Assembly (NCBI GenBank): GCA_041690035.1
Contig: JBDNFC010000029.1
Coordinates: forward strand, 1-21,194
Length of the DNA stretch: 21,194 nucleotides
Direction: 5' to 3'
DNA from: CALSPH01 sp041690035
GTDB taxonomy: Bacteria > Bacteroidota > Bacteroidia > NS11-12g > UBA955
The notes under the pieces were generated by a model that had not been told where the DNA came from, did no database searches, and saw nothing but the letters and a program-made list of their open reading frames with translations. Positions 7,391 through 14,611 of the stretch are shown piece by piece. A program made the translations under genes and the position numbers. Position 1 is the first letter of the stretch. Each line of letters starts with the position of its first letter.

Positions 7391-7422
7391 CAAAATTATA
7401 TAATTTTTTTTATATTATCAAA
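7391..7422 (-). promoter_or_regulatory. Internal Bacteroidetes-type promoter for infA-rpmJ-rpsM-rpsK-rpsD-rpoA-rplQ
   Basis: In the 57-nt secY-infA gap the minus strand has TTTG (7419-7422), exactly 20 nt, then TAATTTTG (7391-7398), fitting the -33/-7 pattern of the Bacteroidetes primary sigma factor. It continues as CAGCCCC and A7, almost the same as at the tRNA-Pro promoter. Transcription would start around 7383-7387, leaving a leader of only about 12-16 nt before the infA GTG. It would uncouple the alpha-operon genes from read-through across secY. Confidence 0.75.
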
Positions 7423-7428
7423 CTTAAT

Positions 7429-8775
7429 TTATATTCCTGATTGAACAGTTCTTCCTCTAAATTTACCAGACTTTAACAAGCCATCATAATGCCTTGTTTG
7501 CAAGTAACTATTAATTTGCTGCAATGTATCTAATATTACACCTACCATGATTAATAGTGAAGTTCCTCCATAGAATTGTGCAAAACTTGGAGACACATTC
7601 ATTAAATTTTGAGCAAATGCAGGCAAAATAGCTACAAGTGCAAGGAAAATAGAACCAGGCAAGGTAATTCTTGACATAACTGTATCTATAAACTCAGTGG
7701 TCTTATTTCCTGGTTTAATGCCAGGAACAAAGCCACCATTTTTTCTCATGTCTTCAGAAATTTTTCTAGAATCTATCGTAATTGCTGTATAAAAATAAGT
7801 AAATACAACAACAAGTAACCCAAAAACTAGATTATATAACCATGATGTAGGGTCTGTAAATGGGCTTAAACTATCAACAGAGGCTTTTAATGTAAATGTA
7901 ACAGGAATAAACATCAATGCTTGAGCAAATATGATTGGCATTACTCCTGCAGCATTAATTTTTAGAGGCAAATACTGTCGAACCCCTCCTGCAAGTTTAT
8001 TTCCTATCATTCTTTTGGCATATTGAACTGGTATTCGCCTGACGCCTTGTATTAGAAGTATTGTGGCGATAATAACACCAACCCAAATGCCTAATTCGAT
8101 AATAGGCATTAACAAATTACCTTGTGTAAAGCGTAACCCAATCTCTCCAAATAATGAAGGTAAGAAACTTGAAATAATACCAATCATAATTAATAGCGAA
8201 ATTCCATTGCCTAATCCCTTATCGGTAATTCTTTCGCCTATCCACATTGCAAACATAGTTCCAGCAACCAAAAGTACTACCGAAGTAACAGTAAACATGG
8301 CTTCACCCATGCCACCGCTTGCGTAAAGCAAAGCAGCTTTGTTGCCATCGCCAGCTTTTAAATTTGCGACATATCCTATTGCTTGAAAAAATGTAATACC
8401 AATGGTTAATATGCGTGTATATTGATTCATTTTGTCTCTACCCTCTTCACCTTCTCTAGAAAGGCGTTGAAAAGCAGGAACCGCTAAAGTTAATAATTGT
8501 ATAACAATACTTGCAGAAATATATGGCATAATTCCAAGAGCGACCACCGATGCCTTATCAAATGCTCCACCGGCAAAAGTATTTAAAAGACTTAAAAGGC
8601 CATCTTTTGTTTGATTTTGCAAACCTTTCAATTCTGAAAAATCTACTCCTGGTAGAATTATGAATGAAGCCAATCTAAAAATCATCAAATACATGAGTGT
8701 ATTAATAATTCTTATTCTGAGGTCTTCAATACTCCAAATTTCTTTTAATTTCTGTATAAATCTTAACTTTAACAT
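7429..8775 (-). CDS. secY: SecY, protein-conducting channel of the Sec translocon
   Basis: Integral inner-membrane channel that, with SecE and SecG, exports unfolded proteins and inserts membrane proteins; 448 aa, typical length. About ten hydrophobic segments are visible. Conserved sites include GIMPYISASIVIQLL (81-95, the TM2 signature), RLSREGEEGRDKMNQYTR (104-121), GLGNGISLLI in the middle and the C-terminal cytosolic tail QTRHYDGLLKSGKFRGR. It lies 14 nt after rplO, as in spc operons generally. The map or adk gene that follows secY in many bacteria is not here; infA comes next. Confidence 0.98.
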   Translation of the reverse strand: MLKLRFIQKLKEIWSIEDLRIRIINTLMYLMIFRLASFIILPGVDFSELKGLQNQTKDGLLSLLNTFAGGAFDKASVVALGIMPYISASIVIQLLTLAVPAFQRLSREGEEGRDKMNQYTRILTIGITFFQAIGYVANLKAGDGNKAALLYASGGMGEAMFTVTSVVLLVAGTMFAMWIGERITDKGLGNGISLLIMIGIISSFLPSLFGEIGLRFTQGNLLMPIIELGIWVGVIIATILLIQGVRRIPVQYAKRMIGNKLAGGVRQYLPLKINAAGVMPIIFAQALMFIPVTFTLKASVDSLSPFTDPTSWLYNLVFGLLVVVFTYFYTAITIDSRKISEDMRKNGGFVPGIKPGNKTTEFIDTVMSRITLPGSIFLALVAILPAFAQNLMNVSPSFAQFYGGTSLLIMVGVILDTLQQINSYLQTRHYDGLLKSGKFRGRTVQSGI

Positions 8776-8789
8776 TTATTTTTAAATTT

Positions 8790-9254
8790 TTAATTTGATG
8801 CAGCTTTTCGAAAAACTTCTGCGCTGCCGCCTACTTTTTCAATTGCGTTTTTAGCAGTTTCAGTAAATGCATCTGCAGAAACCATTATTTTAGAATTTAA
8901 TATGCCTCTTCCAAGTATTTTTACTTTATCTTTTTTTCCTATAAAATGATTTGATATAAGTATATCTCTATCTATAGCGGTTAAGCCTTTTGATGTTGCT
9001 AATTTTTCTAAAACATCCAAGTTGATACCAATATATTCAATTCTAAATGGATTTTTGAAACCTCTTTTTGGAAGTCTTCTTTGAATTGGCATTTGTCCAC
9101 CTTCAAAACCTTTTTTTCTGCTATATCCACTCCTAGATTGTGCACCTTTATGCCCTTTTGTAGAAGTTCCGCCTTTTCCAGAACCTTGACCTCTGCCAAT
9201 TCGCTTACGCTTTTTTATTGAGCCTTCTGCAGGCTTTAAAGAATGTAAATTCAT
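8790..9254 (-). CDS. rplO: 50S ribosomal protein L15 (uL15)
   Basis: Late-assembly large-subunit protein reaching deep into domain II of 23S rRNA; 154 aa, about normal. The extended N-terminus is Gly/Lys/Arg-rich (RKRIGRGQGSGKGGTSTKGH, 16-35) and continues with SRSGYSRKKGFEGGQMPIQR, both diagnostic of L15. The globular C-terminal domain follows from about residue 75. It sits between rpmD and secY, the conserved spc order. Confidence 0.97.
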   Translation of the reverse strand: MNLHSLKPAEGSIKKRKRIGRGQGSGKGGTSTKGHKGAQSRSGYSRKKGFEGGQMPIQRRLPKRGFKNPFRIEYIGINLDVLEKLATSKGLTAIDRDILISNHFIGKKDKVKILGRGILNSKIMVSADAFTETAKNAIEKVGGSAEVFRKAASN

Positions 9255-9268
9255 TTTCTAATTTTATA

Positions 9269-9460
9269 TTATTTGTTTTCTACTTTAATCAAGTGATTTA
9301 CAACCCTAATCATTCCCATGATCTGAGGCGTACCTTCAACTTCTTTACTTTTATTAATTTTTGTCAACCCCAATGCAATAAGTGTACGTTTTTGTTTTTC
9401 GTTTCTTTTAATCGTACTTTTAACTTGTGTGATCAATAATTTTTGATTTTTACTTTCCAT
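9269..9460 (-). CDS. rpmD: 50S ribosomal protein L30 (uL30)
   Basis: Small large-subunit protein of 63 aa binding 23S rRNA and 5S rRNA surroundings. The family pattern is present: LLITQVKSTIKRNEKQKRTL (9-28), then GLTKINKSKEVEGTPQIMGM (31-50), where bacterial L30 usually has LRRxxxxVxxxDTPxxRGM. The first 8 residues are a short polar lead-in. The string GAGGAG upstream of the ATG is also the codons for the last residues of rpsE (Arg-Gly-Glu), so its value as an SD sequence is unclear. The gap to rpsE is 3 nt. Confidence 0.95.
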   Translation of the reverse strand: MESKNQKLLITQVKSTIKRNEKQKRTLIALGLTKINKSKEVEGTPQIMGMIRVVNHLIKVENK

Positions 9461-9463
9461 TTT

Positions 9464-9985
9464 TTATTCTCCTCTAAATAATTTTTTTAATGAAACTCCT
9501 CTTTGTTGAGCAATTGTATATGGATCTCTTAAACTTGAAAGTGCATTAATTGTAGCTTTTACCACATTATGTGGATTTGAAGATCCTTTTGACTTAGCAA
9601 GAACATCATGAACTCCCGCACTTTCTAATACTGCTCGCATTGCTCCACCAGCTATTACACCAGTACCACCTGCAGCAGGTTTCAGAAAAACAAACCCTCC
9701 TCCAAATTTTCCATATTGTTCATGAGGAAGTGTGCCGTTTATAACAGGAACTTTTATTAGATTTTTCTTTGCATCTTCTATACCTTTAGCTATTGCAGCT
9801 ACTACCTCAGAGGCTTTTCCAAGACCGTGACCTACGACTCCATTTCCATCTCCTACTACAACTATTGCAGTAAAACTAAATGTTCTACCTCCTTTTGTAA
9901 CTTTAGCCACTCGGTTTATCGCTACTACTTTTTCAGTTAGTTCTATTTCACTAGATTTAACTCTTTTTATGTTTTCTGTTGACAT
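9464..9985 (-). CDS. rpsE: 30S ribosomal protein S5 (uS5)
   Basis: Small-subunit protein at the mRNA entrance that helps control decoding accuracy; 173 aa. The double-stranded-RNA-binding-like N-terminal domain contains VAKVTKGGRTFSFTAIVVVG (26-45) and GDGNGVVGHGLGKASEV (45-61). The spectinomycin-site loop VTKGGR (29-34) looks wild type. The C-terminal domain has PAAGGTGVIAGGAMRAVLE (103-121) and ends in KKLFRGE. It lies between rplR and rpmD. Confidence 0.97.
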   Translation of the reverse strand: MSTENIKRVKSSEIELTEKVVAINRVAKVTKGGRTFSFTAIVVVGDGNGVVGHGLGKASEVVAAIAKGIEDAKKNLIKVPVINGTLPHEQYGKFGGGFVFLKPAAGGTGVIAGGAMRAVLESAGVHDVLAKSKGSSNPHNVVKATINALSSLRDPYTIAQQRGVSLKKLFRGE

Positions 9986-9996
9986 ATTTCTGTTTT

Positions 9997-10356
9997 TTAA
10001 AATTCTAGGCCACCTTCACGAGCTGCATCTGCAAGATTTTTTACCCTGCCATGGTACAAATAACCATTTCTATCAAACACCACTGATTTTATACCTGCGG
10101 CAACTGCTCTTTCGGCAATGCGCTTACCTACAATTTTAGCTTCTTCTAATCTGGTTATTGTGTTTTTAGCTATATCTTCCTCTCGAGAACTAGCTGCAAA
10201 TAGAGTGTGAGATTGAGCGTCATCAACTATTTGTGCATAAATTTCTTTATTACTTCTAAAAACACATAATCTTGGCCTATTGGCATCTCCAAAAACTTGA
10301 GATCTGGTTCTGCTTTTTATTTTTTGCCTTCTTGCTATTTTCTTATTTATTGCCAT
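9997..10356 (-). CDS. rplR: 50S ribosomal protein L18 (uL18)
   Basis: Binds 5S rRNA and, with L5 and L25 or its homologue, docks it in the central protuberance. At 119 aa it has normal length. A lysine/arginine-rich N-terminal arm (1-20) is followed by RPRLCVFRSNKEIYAQIVDD (27-46) and the C-terminal VVFDRNGYLYHGRVKNLADA (92-111) with EGGLEF at the end, all strongly conserved L18 features. Confidence 0.97.
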   Translation of the reverse strand: MAINKKIARRQKIKSRTRSQVFGDANRPRLCVFRSNKEIYAQIVDDAQSHTLFAASSREEDIAKNTITRLEEAKIVGKRIAERAVAAGIKSVVFDRNGYLYHGRVKNLADAAREGGLEF

Positions 10357-10361
10357 TTTAT

Positions 10362-10919
10362 TTATTTAGATGCGGTTTTACCTGCTTTTCTTCTTACTAC
10401 TTCGCCAGCATATCTAATTCCTTTGCCTTTATAAGGCTCTGGAGTTCTAAAAGATCTTATTTTTGCTGCGACTTGACCTACTAATTGTTTATCTATTGAC
10501 TCAAGTATAATTCTTGGATTTTTACCTTTTTCAGTTACAGTTTCTAGCTTTACTTCTTTAGGTACTTCAAGCATAATTTTATGCGAATACCCAAGTGCTA
10601 GTTCTAACAAATTACCTATTGCAGTGCACTTGTATCCTACGCCAACTAATTCTTGAATTGTTTTGTGTCCTTCACTAACTCCAATCACCATATTGTTTAT
10701 AAGCGACCTGTATAAACCATGAAGTGATCTACTAGATTTTTCCTCATTTGGTCTAATTACCGTCATGCGGCCTTCTGACATACTTATGTCAAAACCATTT
10801 TCTAAGGTTTGTATTAGACTCCCTTTTGCACCTTTTACAGTTATTAATGAAGTGTTTTTGTCAAAACTTACTTCAACTCCTGCGGGCACATTTATAATTG
10901 CTTTTCCTATTCTTGACAT
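10362..10919 (-). CDS. rplF: 50S ribosomal protein L6 (uL6)
   Basis: Large-subunit protein at the base of the L7/L12 stalk, next to the sarcin-ricin loop and the factor-binding site; 185 aa. Two tandem L6 domains are seen: an N-terminal one beginning MSRIGKAIINVPAGVEV, and a C-terminal one ending with RSFRTPEPYKGKGIRYAGE (156-174), the L6 signature. GVGYKCTAIGNLLELALGYS marks the middle. It lies 12 nt after rpsH and 5 nt before rplR. Confidence 0.97.
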   Translation of the reverse strand: MSRIGKAIINVPAGVEVSFDKNTSLITVKGAKGSLIQTLENGFDISMSEGRMTVIRPNEEKSSRSLHGLYRSLINNMVIGVSEGHKTIQELVGVGYKCTAIGNLLELALGYSHKIMLEVPKEVKLETVTEKGKNPRIILESIDKQLVGQVAAKIRSFRTPEPYKGKGIRYAGEVVRRKAGKTASK

Positions 10920-10931
10920 CTTTAAATTTTA

Positions 10932-11333
10932 TTAACTAACATAACAAAGTATTTCTCCACCCATATTACTAGCTCTTGCTTCTTTATCAGTCAAAACACC
11001 TTTTGAAGTAGAAATAATTGCAATGCCTAAACCGTTTAAAACTCTTGGTATCTCTGTTACACCTGTATATTTTCTTAAACCTGGTTTACTGATACGTTTT
11101 ATTTCACGTATAGCTGGAACTTTAGTGATTGGATTATATTTAAGTGCGATTTTAATCACACCTTGATTGTTTTCTGTTTCTTCAAATTTATATTTAAGGA
11201 TATAACCTTGATCATAAAGAACTTTTGTAATGTCCTTCTTTAAATTTGATGCGGGAATTTCAACAATTCTATGATTTGCTTTCATAGCATTTCTTAACCT
11301 TGTTAAATAATCGGATATTGGATCTGTGTACAT
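10932..11333 (-). CDS. rpsH: 30S ribosomal protein S8 (uS8)
   Basis: Primary binder of the central domain of 16S rRNA; 133 aa, normal. It starts MYTDPISDYLTRLRNAMKAN and ends with the S8 signature GIAIISTSKGVLTDKEARAS plus GGEILCYVS. In E. coli S8 represses spc translation by binding mRNA near the rplX-rplE junction; here that junction is only 4 nt and no S8-target-like structure was evident to me. Confidence 0.97.
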   Translation of the reverse strand: MYTDPISDYLTRLRNAMKANHRIVEIPASNLKKDITKVLYDQGYILKYKFEETENNQGVIKIALKYNPITKVPAIREIKRISKPGLRKYTGVTEIPRVLNGLGIAIISTSKGVLTDKEARASNMGGEILCYVS

Positions 11334-11354
11334 TTTTCTATTTTTAATTTATTT

Positions 11355-11624
11355 CTACCAACTTGATTTTGTTACTCCTGGTATTTTACCATCAGAGGCC
11401 ATTTCTCTAAATACATTTCTACAAAGACCAAAATCTCTTATATAACCTCTGGGTTTTCCTGTAATATTACAACGATTTCTTAATCTAGTCGGTGATGCAT
11501 TTCTTGGCAACTTTTGAAGACCTTCATAATCTCCATTCGCTTTTAATTGTGCTCTTCTATCTGCATACAGGGCCACGATTCTTTCACGTTTTCGCTGTCT
11601 TGCTTTCATTGATTCTTTAGCCAT
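11355..11624 (-). CDS. rpsN: 30S ribosomal protein S14 (uS14), long zinc-free form
   Basis: Head protein of the small subunit near the A-site tRNA; 89 aa. This is the longer type without the paired CxxC zinc site of the 61-residue form. It starts MAKESMKARQRKRERIVALY, and the core RLRNRCNITGKPRGYIRDFG (52-71), then LCRNVFREMA, is diagnostic. Only two cysteines are present and they are far apart. It lies 10 nt after rplE, the standard position. Confidence 0.97.
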   Translation of the reverse strand: MAKESMKARQRKRERIVALYADRRAQLKANGDYEGLQKLPRNASPTRLRNRCNITGKPRGYIRDFGLCRNVFREMASDGKIPGVTKSSW

Positions 11625-11634
11625 AATTTAATTA

Positions 11635-12192
11635 TTATTTATTGTCTTTTTTAAAGGGCATTCCAAATTGTCTTAGTAATTCTAAGCACTCTATATCATC
11701 CTTGGCTGAGGTAACAAATGTAATATCCATTCCTGTTATTCTGCTTATCTTATCGATATCAATTTCTGGAAAAATAATTTGCTCTTTAATACCAATTGTA
11801 TAATTACCTCTGCCATCAAAGCCTTTTAAAGGAAGACCTTGAAAATCGCGAATCCTTGGAATAGATACATTTATAAATCTATCCAAAAATTCAAACATTT
11901 TTTTTCCTCGCAAAGTTACTCTTGCGCCAATTGGCATTTTTTCTCTAAGTTTGAAATTAGAAATCGCTTTTTTCGACATTGTTGCAACTGCTCTTTGACC
12001 TGTTATAAGCGTCATTTGATCTACAGCTGCGTCTACTAATTTTTTATCTGAAACAGCGTCTCCAACTCCTTGATTTAAACAAATCTTTGTTATTTTTGGG
12101 GTTTGCATTACGCTTTTGTAATTGAATTTTTCTTGCATAGCAGGAACAACTACTTCAGTATATTTTGTTTTTATTGAATTCTCGTTACTCAT
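11635..12192 (-). CDS. rplE: 50S ribosomal protein L5 (uL5)
   Basis: Binds 5S rRNA and contacts the P-site tRNA from the central protuberance; 185 aa from the ATG chosen here. An open frame extends 20 codons further upstream, but that part overlaps the end of rplX, is unlike L5, and the normal family length of about 180 argues for the inner ATG, 4 nt after the rplX stop. Conserved blocks: PKITKICLNQGVGDAVSDKK, TGQRAVATMSKKAISNFKLR, RFINVSIPRIRDFQGL and EQIIFPEIDIDKI. Confidence 0.95.
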   Translation of the reverse strand: MSNENSIKTKYTEVVVPAMQEKFNYKSVMQTPKITKICLNQGVGDAVSDKKLVDAAVDQMTLITGQRAVATMSKKAISNFKLREKMPIGARVTLRGKKMFEFLDRFINVSIPRIRDFQGLPLKGFDGRGNYTIGIKEQIIFPEIDIDKISRITGMDITFVTSAKDDIECLELLRQFGMPFKKDNK

Positions 12193-12196
12193 TTCT

Positions 12197-12511
12197 TTAG
12201 TTAATAAAATCTCCTGTTGATTTTGCAAAGCGTTGCAATTTTCCTTTTTCATTTAGTTTTCTACCCACTTTTGTTGGAGCACCATTTACTACAATGGCAA
12301 GATTACTAAGGTGAATCGTAGATTCTTTTTTTATTATTCCTCCATCAGGAAATTGTGCATTTGGTTTTGTGTGTCTTGATACTAAATTATATCCCTCTAC
12401 AATTGCTTTTTGTGTTTTGGTGTAAACACGCAATACTTTTGCAGGAGCTTTAGCTTTTTCAGAACCGCTTATGGCTTTAACAGTATCTCCCTTTTTAATT
12501 TTTAATTTCAT
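12197..12511 (-). CDS. rplX: 50S ribosomal protein L24 (uL24)
   Basis: One of the initiators of 50S assembly, binding 23S rRNA near the tunnel exit; 104 aa. An N-terminal KOW motif is visible in KIKKGDTVKAISGSEKAKAP (3-22). VEGYNLVSRHTKPN (38-51) and the GGIIKKESTIHLSNLAIV stretch complete the SH3-like core. The true end is DFIN just before rplE. It lies 7 nt after rplN. Confidence 0.96.
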   Translation of the reverse strand: MKLKIKKGDTVKAISGSEKAKAPAKVLRVYTKTQKAIVEGYNLVSRHTKPNAQFPDGGIIKKESTIHLSNLAIVVNGAPTKVGRKLNEKGKLQRFAKSTGDFIN

Positions 12512-12518
12512 ACTAATA

Positions 12519-12887
12519 TTATAATACTTCTGGTGCTAATGAAACAATTTTCATGTATGATCTATCCCTCAATTCACGCGCCACAGGTCCAAAAATACGT
12601 GTTCCTCTTGGCTCATTTTGGGCATTAAGCAATACACATGAGTTATCATCAAATCTGATATATGAGCCATCTGCTCGCCTAACTTCTTTTCGAACCCGCA
12701 CAATTACTGCTTTTGATACAGCACCTTTTTTTATACCGCCACTCGGAATTGCATCTTTAACAGTAACTACAATTTTATCTCCTACAGAGGCATATCTTCT
12801 GTTTGTTCCGCCTAATACTCGGATGCATAGTACTTCTTTTGCACCGCTATTATCAGCTACTCTTAATCTTGATTCTTGTTGTATCAT
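12519..12887 (-). CDS. rplN: 50S ribosomal protein L14 (uL14)
   Basis: Large-subunit interface protein that forms bridges with 16S rRNA helix 14 and is the docking site of silencing factor RsfS; 122 aa, exact family length. Very strongly conserved: MIQQESRLRVADNSGAKEVL at the start, IPSGGIKKGAVSKAVIVR in the middle and GTRIFGPVARELR near residue 100. It starts 1 nt after the rpsQ stop, where the S10 and spc sections of the cluster join without a break. Confidence 0.98.
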   Translation of the reverse strand: MIQQESRLRVADNSGAKEVLCIRVLGGTNRRYASVGDKIVVTVKDAIPSGGIKKGAVSKAVIVRVRKEVRRADGSYIRFDDNSCVLLNAQNEPRGTRIFGPVARELRDRSYMKIVSLAPEVL

Positions 12888-12888
12888 T

Positions 12889-13155
12889 TTATTTAGCTTT
12901 TTCTACTATTTTAACTAATCGCCATCTTTTAGTTTTGCTGGTTGGGCGTGTTTCCATTATTTCTACAATGTCATTTTCATTGCACTCATTCTTTTCATCG
13001 TGAGCATGATATTTCTTAGAAAATTTAAAATATTTTCCGTATTTCTCATGCTTCATATTTCTTACAATCATAACTGTGATTGTTTTATCCATTTTATTGC
13101 TAGTAACTTTACCTACAATAGCTTTTCTTGCATTTCTTAATAATAATTCTGACAT
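12889..13155 (-). CDS. rpsQ: 30S ribosomal protein S17 (uS17)
   Basis: OB-fold protein binding the 5' domain of 16S rRNA; 88 aa. It contains KAIVGKVTSNKMDKTITVMI (11-30), KYFKFSKKYHAHDEKNECNE and DIVEIMETRPTSKTKRWRLV, the S17 signature order. The ATG overlaps the rpmC stop by one base (TAATG), a reinitiation-type junction. Confidence 0.97.
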   Translation of the reverse strand: MSELLLRNARKAIVGKVTSNKMDKTITVMIVRNMKHEKYGKYFKFSKKYHAHDEKNECNENDIVEIMETRPTSKTKRWRLVKIVEKAK

Positions 13156-13364
13156 TATTCTTGTTCTTTAATTTGGTTTATCCTGCGCACATTGGTTTCT
13201 GTAAGCAATCGCGCAATCACCTTTTTGGTTTCTTTTATCTTGCTTGGGTTTTCTAAAGTTGAAACTGCATGGGCAAATTTCAATTTAGTTTGCATTTTTC
13301 TTTCCTCCCTTAATTTGGAGCTAAGGTCTGCATTTGACAAGTTTTTTATATCTTCGTATTTCAT
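13155..13364 (-). CDS. rpmC: 50S ribosomal protein L29 (uL29)
   Basis: Small two-helix protein next to the peptide exit that helps form the docking site for SRP and trigger factor; 69 aa from the ATG chosen here. The open frame starts 13 codons earlier inside rplP, but family members begin at MKYEDIKNLSNADL, and that ATG is 7 nt after the rplP stop. The core helices include KLREERKMQTKLKFAHAVST and a C-terminal KKVIARLLTETNVR. Confidence 0.94.
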   Translation of the reverse strand: MKYEDIKNLSNADLSSKLREERKMQTKLKFAHAVSTLENPSKIKETKKVIARLLTETNVRRINQIKEQE

Positions 13365-13371
13365 CTTATAC

Positions 13372-13797
13372 TTATATTTCGGGTGAATAATCAGGTCTAA
13401 CAATAAAGTTACACATCACAGGCAATTTTTGGGCGGCAAGTCTTAAGGCTTCTTTCGCCACATCTAAGGAAACACCGCCCATTTCAAACATAATGGTTCC
13501 AGGTTTTACAATTGCAACCCAATATTCTGGTGCACCCTTTCCTTTTCCCATCCTCACTTCGGCAGGCTTTTTGGTTACAGGCTTGTCTGGAAAAATTCTT
13601 ATCCAAACTTGTCCTTCCCTTTTCATATATCTTGTCATTGCTATACGGGCTGCTTCTATTTGACGAGCAGTTATCCACGATGGCTCTAAACTTTTTAGTG
13701 CAAAATCGCCAAAGTCAATTCTATGACCTCTACTGGCTAGGCCTTTCACGCGGCCTTTTTGCATCTTTCTGAACTTTGTTCTTTTTGGACTTAACAT
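13372..13797 (-). CDS. rplP: 50S ribosomal protein L16 (uL16)
   Basis: Late-assembly protein near the A-site tRNA elbow, needed for peptidyl transfer and factor function; 141 aa. It begins MLSPKRTKFRKMQKGRVKG. WITARQIEAARIAMTRYMKR (41-60) and EVRMGKGKGAPEYWVAIVKPG (mostly 80-100) are diagnostic, followed by the C-terminal QKLPVMCNFIV. The 21-nt gap after rpsC is one of the wider ones here and holds no visible signal. Confidence 0.97.
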   Translation of the reverse strand: MLSPKRTKFRKMQKGRVKGLASRGHRIDFGDFALKSLEPSWITARQIEAARIAMTRYMKREGQVWIRIFPDKPVTKKPAEVRMGKGKGAPEYWVAIVKPGTIMFEMGGVSLDVAKEALRLAAQKLPVMCNFIVRPDYSPEI

Positions 13798-13818
13798 AAT
13801 TTCTTCTTGTTTCTATTA

Positions 13819-14607
13819 TTAACTGCGCCTTTCGGTTCTTTTTCTTCGGTCATTGCCACCTCTGTCGTTTCTGTCTCCTCTATCGCTTCTATCTCCTCTG
13901 TCTCCTCTATCATTTCTTCCTCCTCTTACACCATCTTTAGGGTTAGGTTTTTCTTGAGTTGTTATTGGCGATAAATCAACTTTTCCAAATTTTTCGCCTC
14001 TACAAATCCAAACTTTTACACCTATTTTGCCATACACAGTTAATGCTTCAGTTAATGCGTAATCAATATCAGCTCTTAACGTATGTAATGGTGTTCTACC
14101 TTCTTTATAATGCTCGCTTCTTGCCATCTCTGCTCCATTCAATCTTCCAGAGATTGATACTTTTATGCCTTCTCCTCCCATTCGCATCGTACTTGCAATT
14201 GCTCCCTTTGTTGCTCTTTTATAAGATACTCTTCCTTCAATCTGACTAGCAATACTTTCTGAAACTAATTTTGCATCTAACTCAGGACGCTTAATTTCAA
14301 ATATATTTATTTGAACATCCTTTTTTGTGATTTTTTTAATCTCTTCTTTTAATTTATCAACTTCAGAACCGCCTTTTCCAATTACTATTCCTGGTCTTGC
14401 TGTAAATATCGTTATAATTAATCGCCTTACAGTTCTCTCTATAACTACTTTTGATATACCCGCACGAGGCAATCTAACTTGAAGATATTTTCTGATTCTA
14501 TCATCTTCATAAAGTTTAGCTGGAAATTCTTTTCCGCCATACCAACTGCTGTCCCATCCTCTAACGATGCCTAACCTTAACCCTATAGGATTTACTTTCT
14601 GTCCCAT
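13819..14607 (-). CDS. rpsC: 30S ribosomal protein S3 (uS3) with Arg/Asp-rich repeat tail
   Basis: Protein at the mRNA entry tunnel with helicase function together with S4 and S5; 262 aa, longer than the 233 aa of E. coli. It starts MGQKVNPIGLRLGIVRGW. The KH domain has the loop GKGG at 77-80. The C-terminal domain includes GGEGIKVSISGRLNGAEMAR and GRTPLHTLRADIDYA. After about residue 225 comes a low-complexity tail: six tandem DR(G/S/N) triplets at 233-250, then NDRRKRTERRS. The tail is probably disordered and lies on the solvent side near the incoming mRNA. Confidence 0.97.
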   Translation of the reverse strand: MGQKVNPIGLRLGIVRGWDSSWYGGKEFPAKLYEDDRIRKYLQVRLPRAGISKVVIERTVRRLIITIFTARPGIVIGKGGSEVDKLKEEIKKITKKDVQINIFEIKRPELDAKLVSESIASQIEGRVSYKRATKGAIASTMRMGGEGIKVSISGRLNGAEMARSEHYKEGRTPLHTLRADIDYALTEALTVYGKIGVKVWICRGEKFGKVDLSPITTQEKPNPKDGVRGGRNDRGDRGDRSDRGDRNDRGGNDRRKRTERRS

Positions 14608-14611
14608 ATTC

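Noticed and set aside
9008..9199. 63-codon minus-strand frame rich in Lys and Glu
   Set aside because: Lies inside rplO in another frame; rplO is unambiguous and the second frame resembles nothing recognisable.
12193..12252. 20-codon upstream extension of rplE
   Set aside because: It overlaps rplX, is not L5-like and would make the protein too long; the ATG at 12192 fits better.
12553..12918. 121-codon open frame on the plus strand
   Set aside because: Exactly antisense to rplN, which is among the most conserved genes known; the translated product shows no family pattern.
13365..13403. 13-codon upstream extension of rpmC
   Set aside because: It overlaps the end of rplP, and L29 proteins start at the inner MKYEDI-type sequence.
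13512..13772. 86-codon plus-strand frame
   Set aside because: Antisense to rplP; shadow of its codon pattern.
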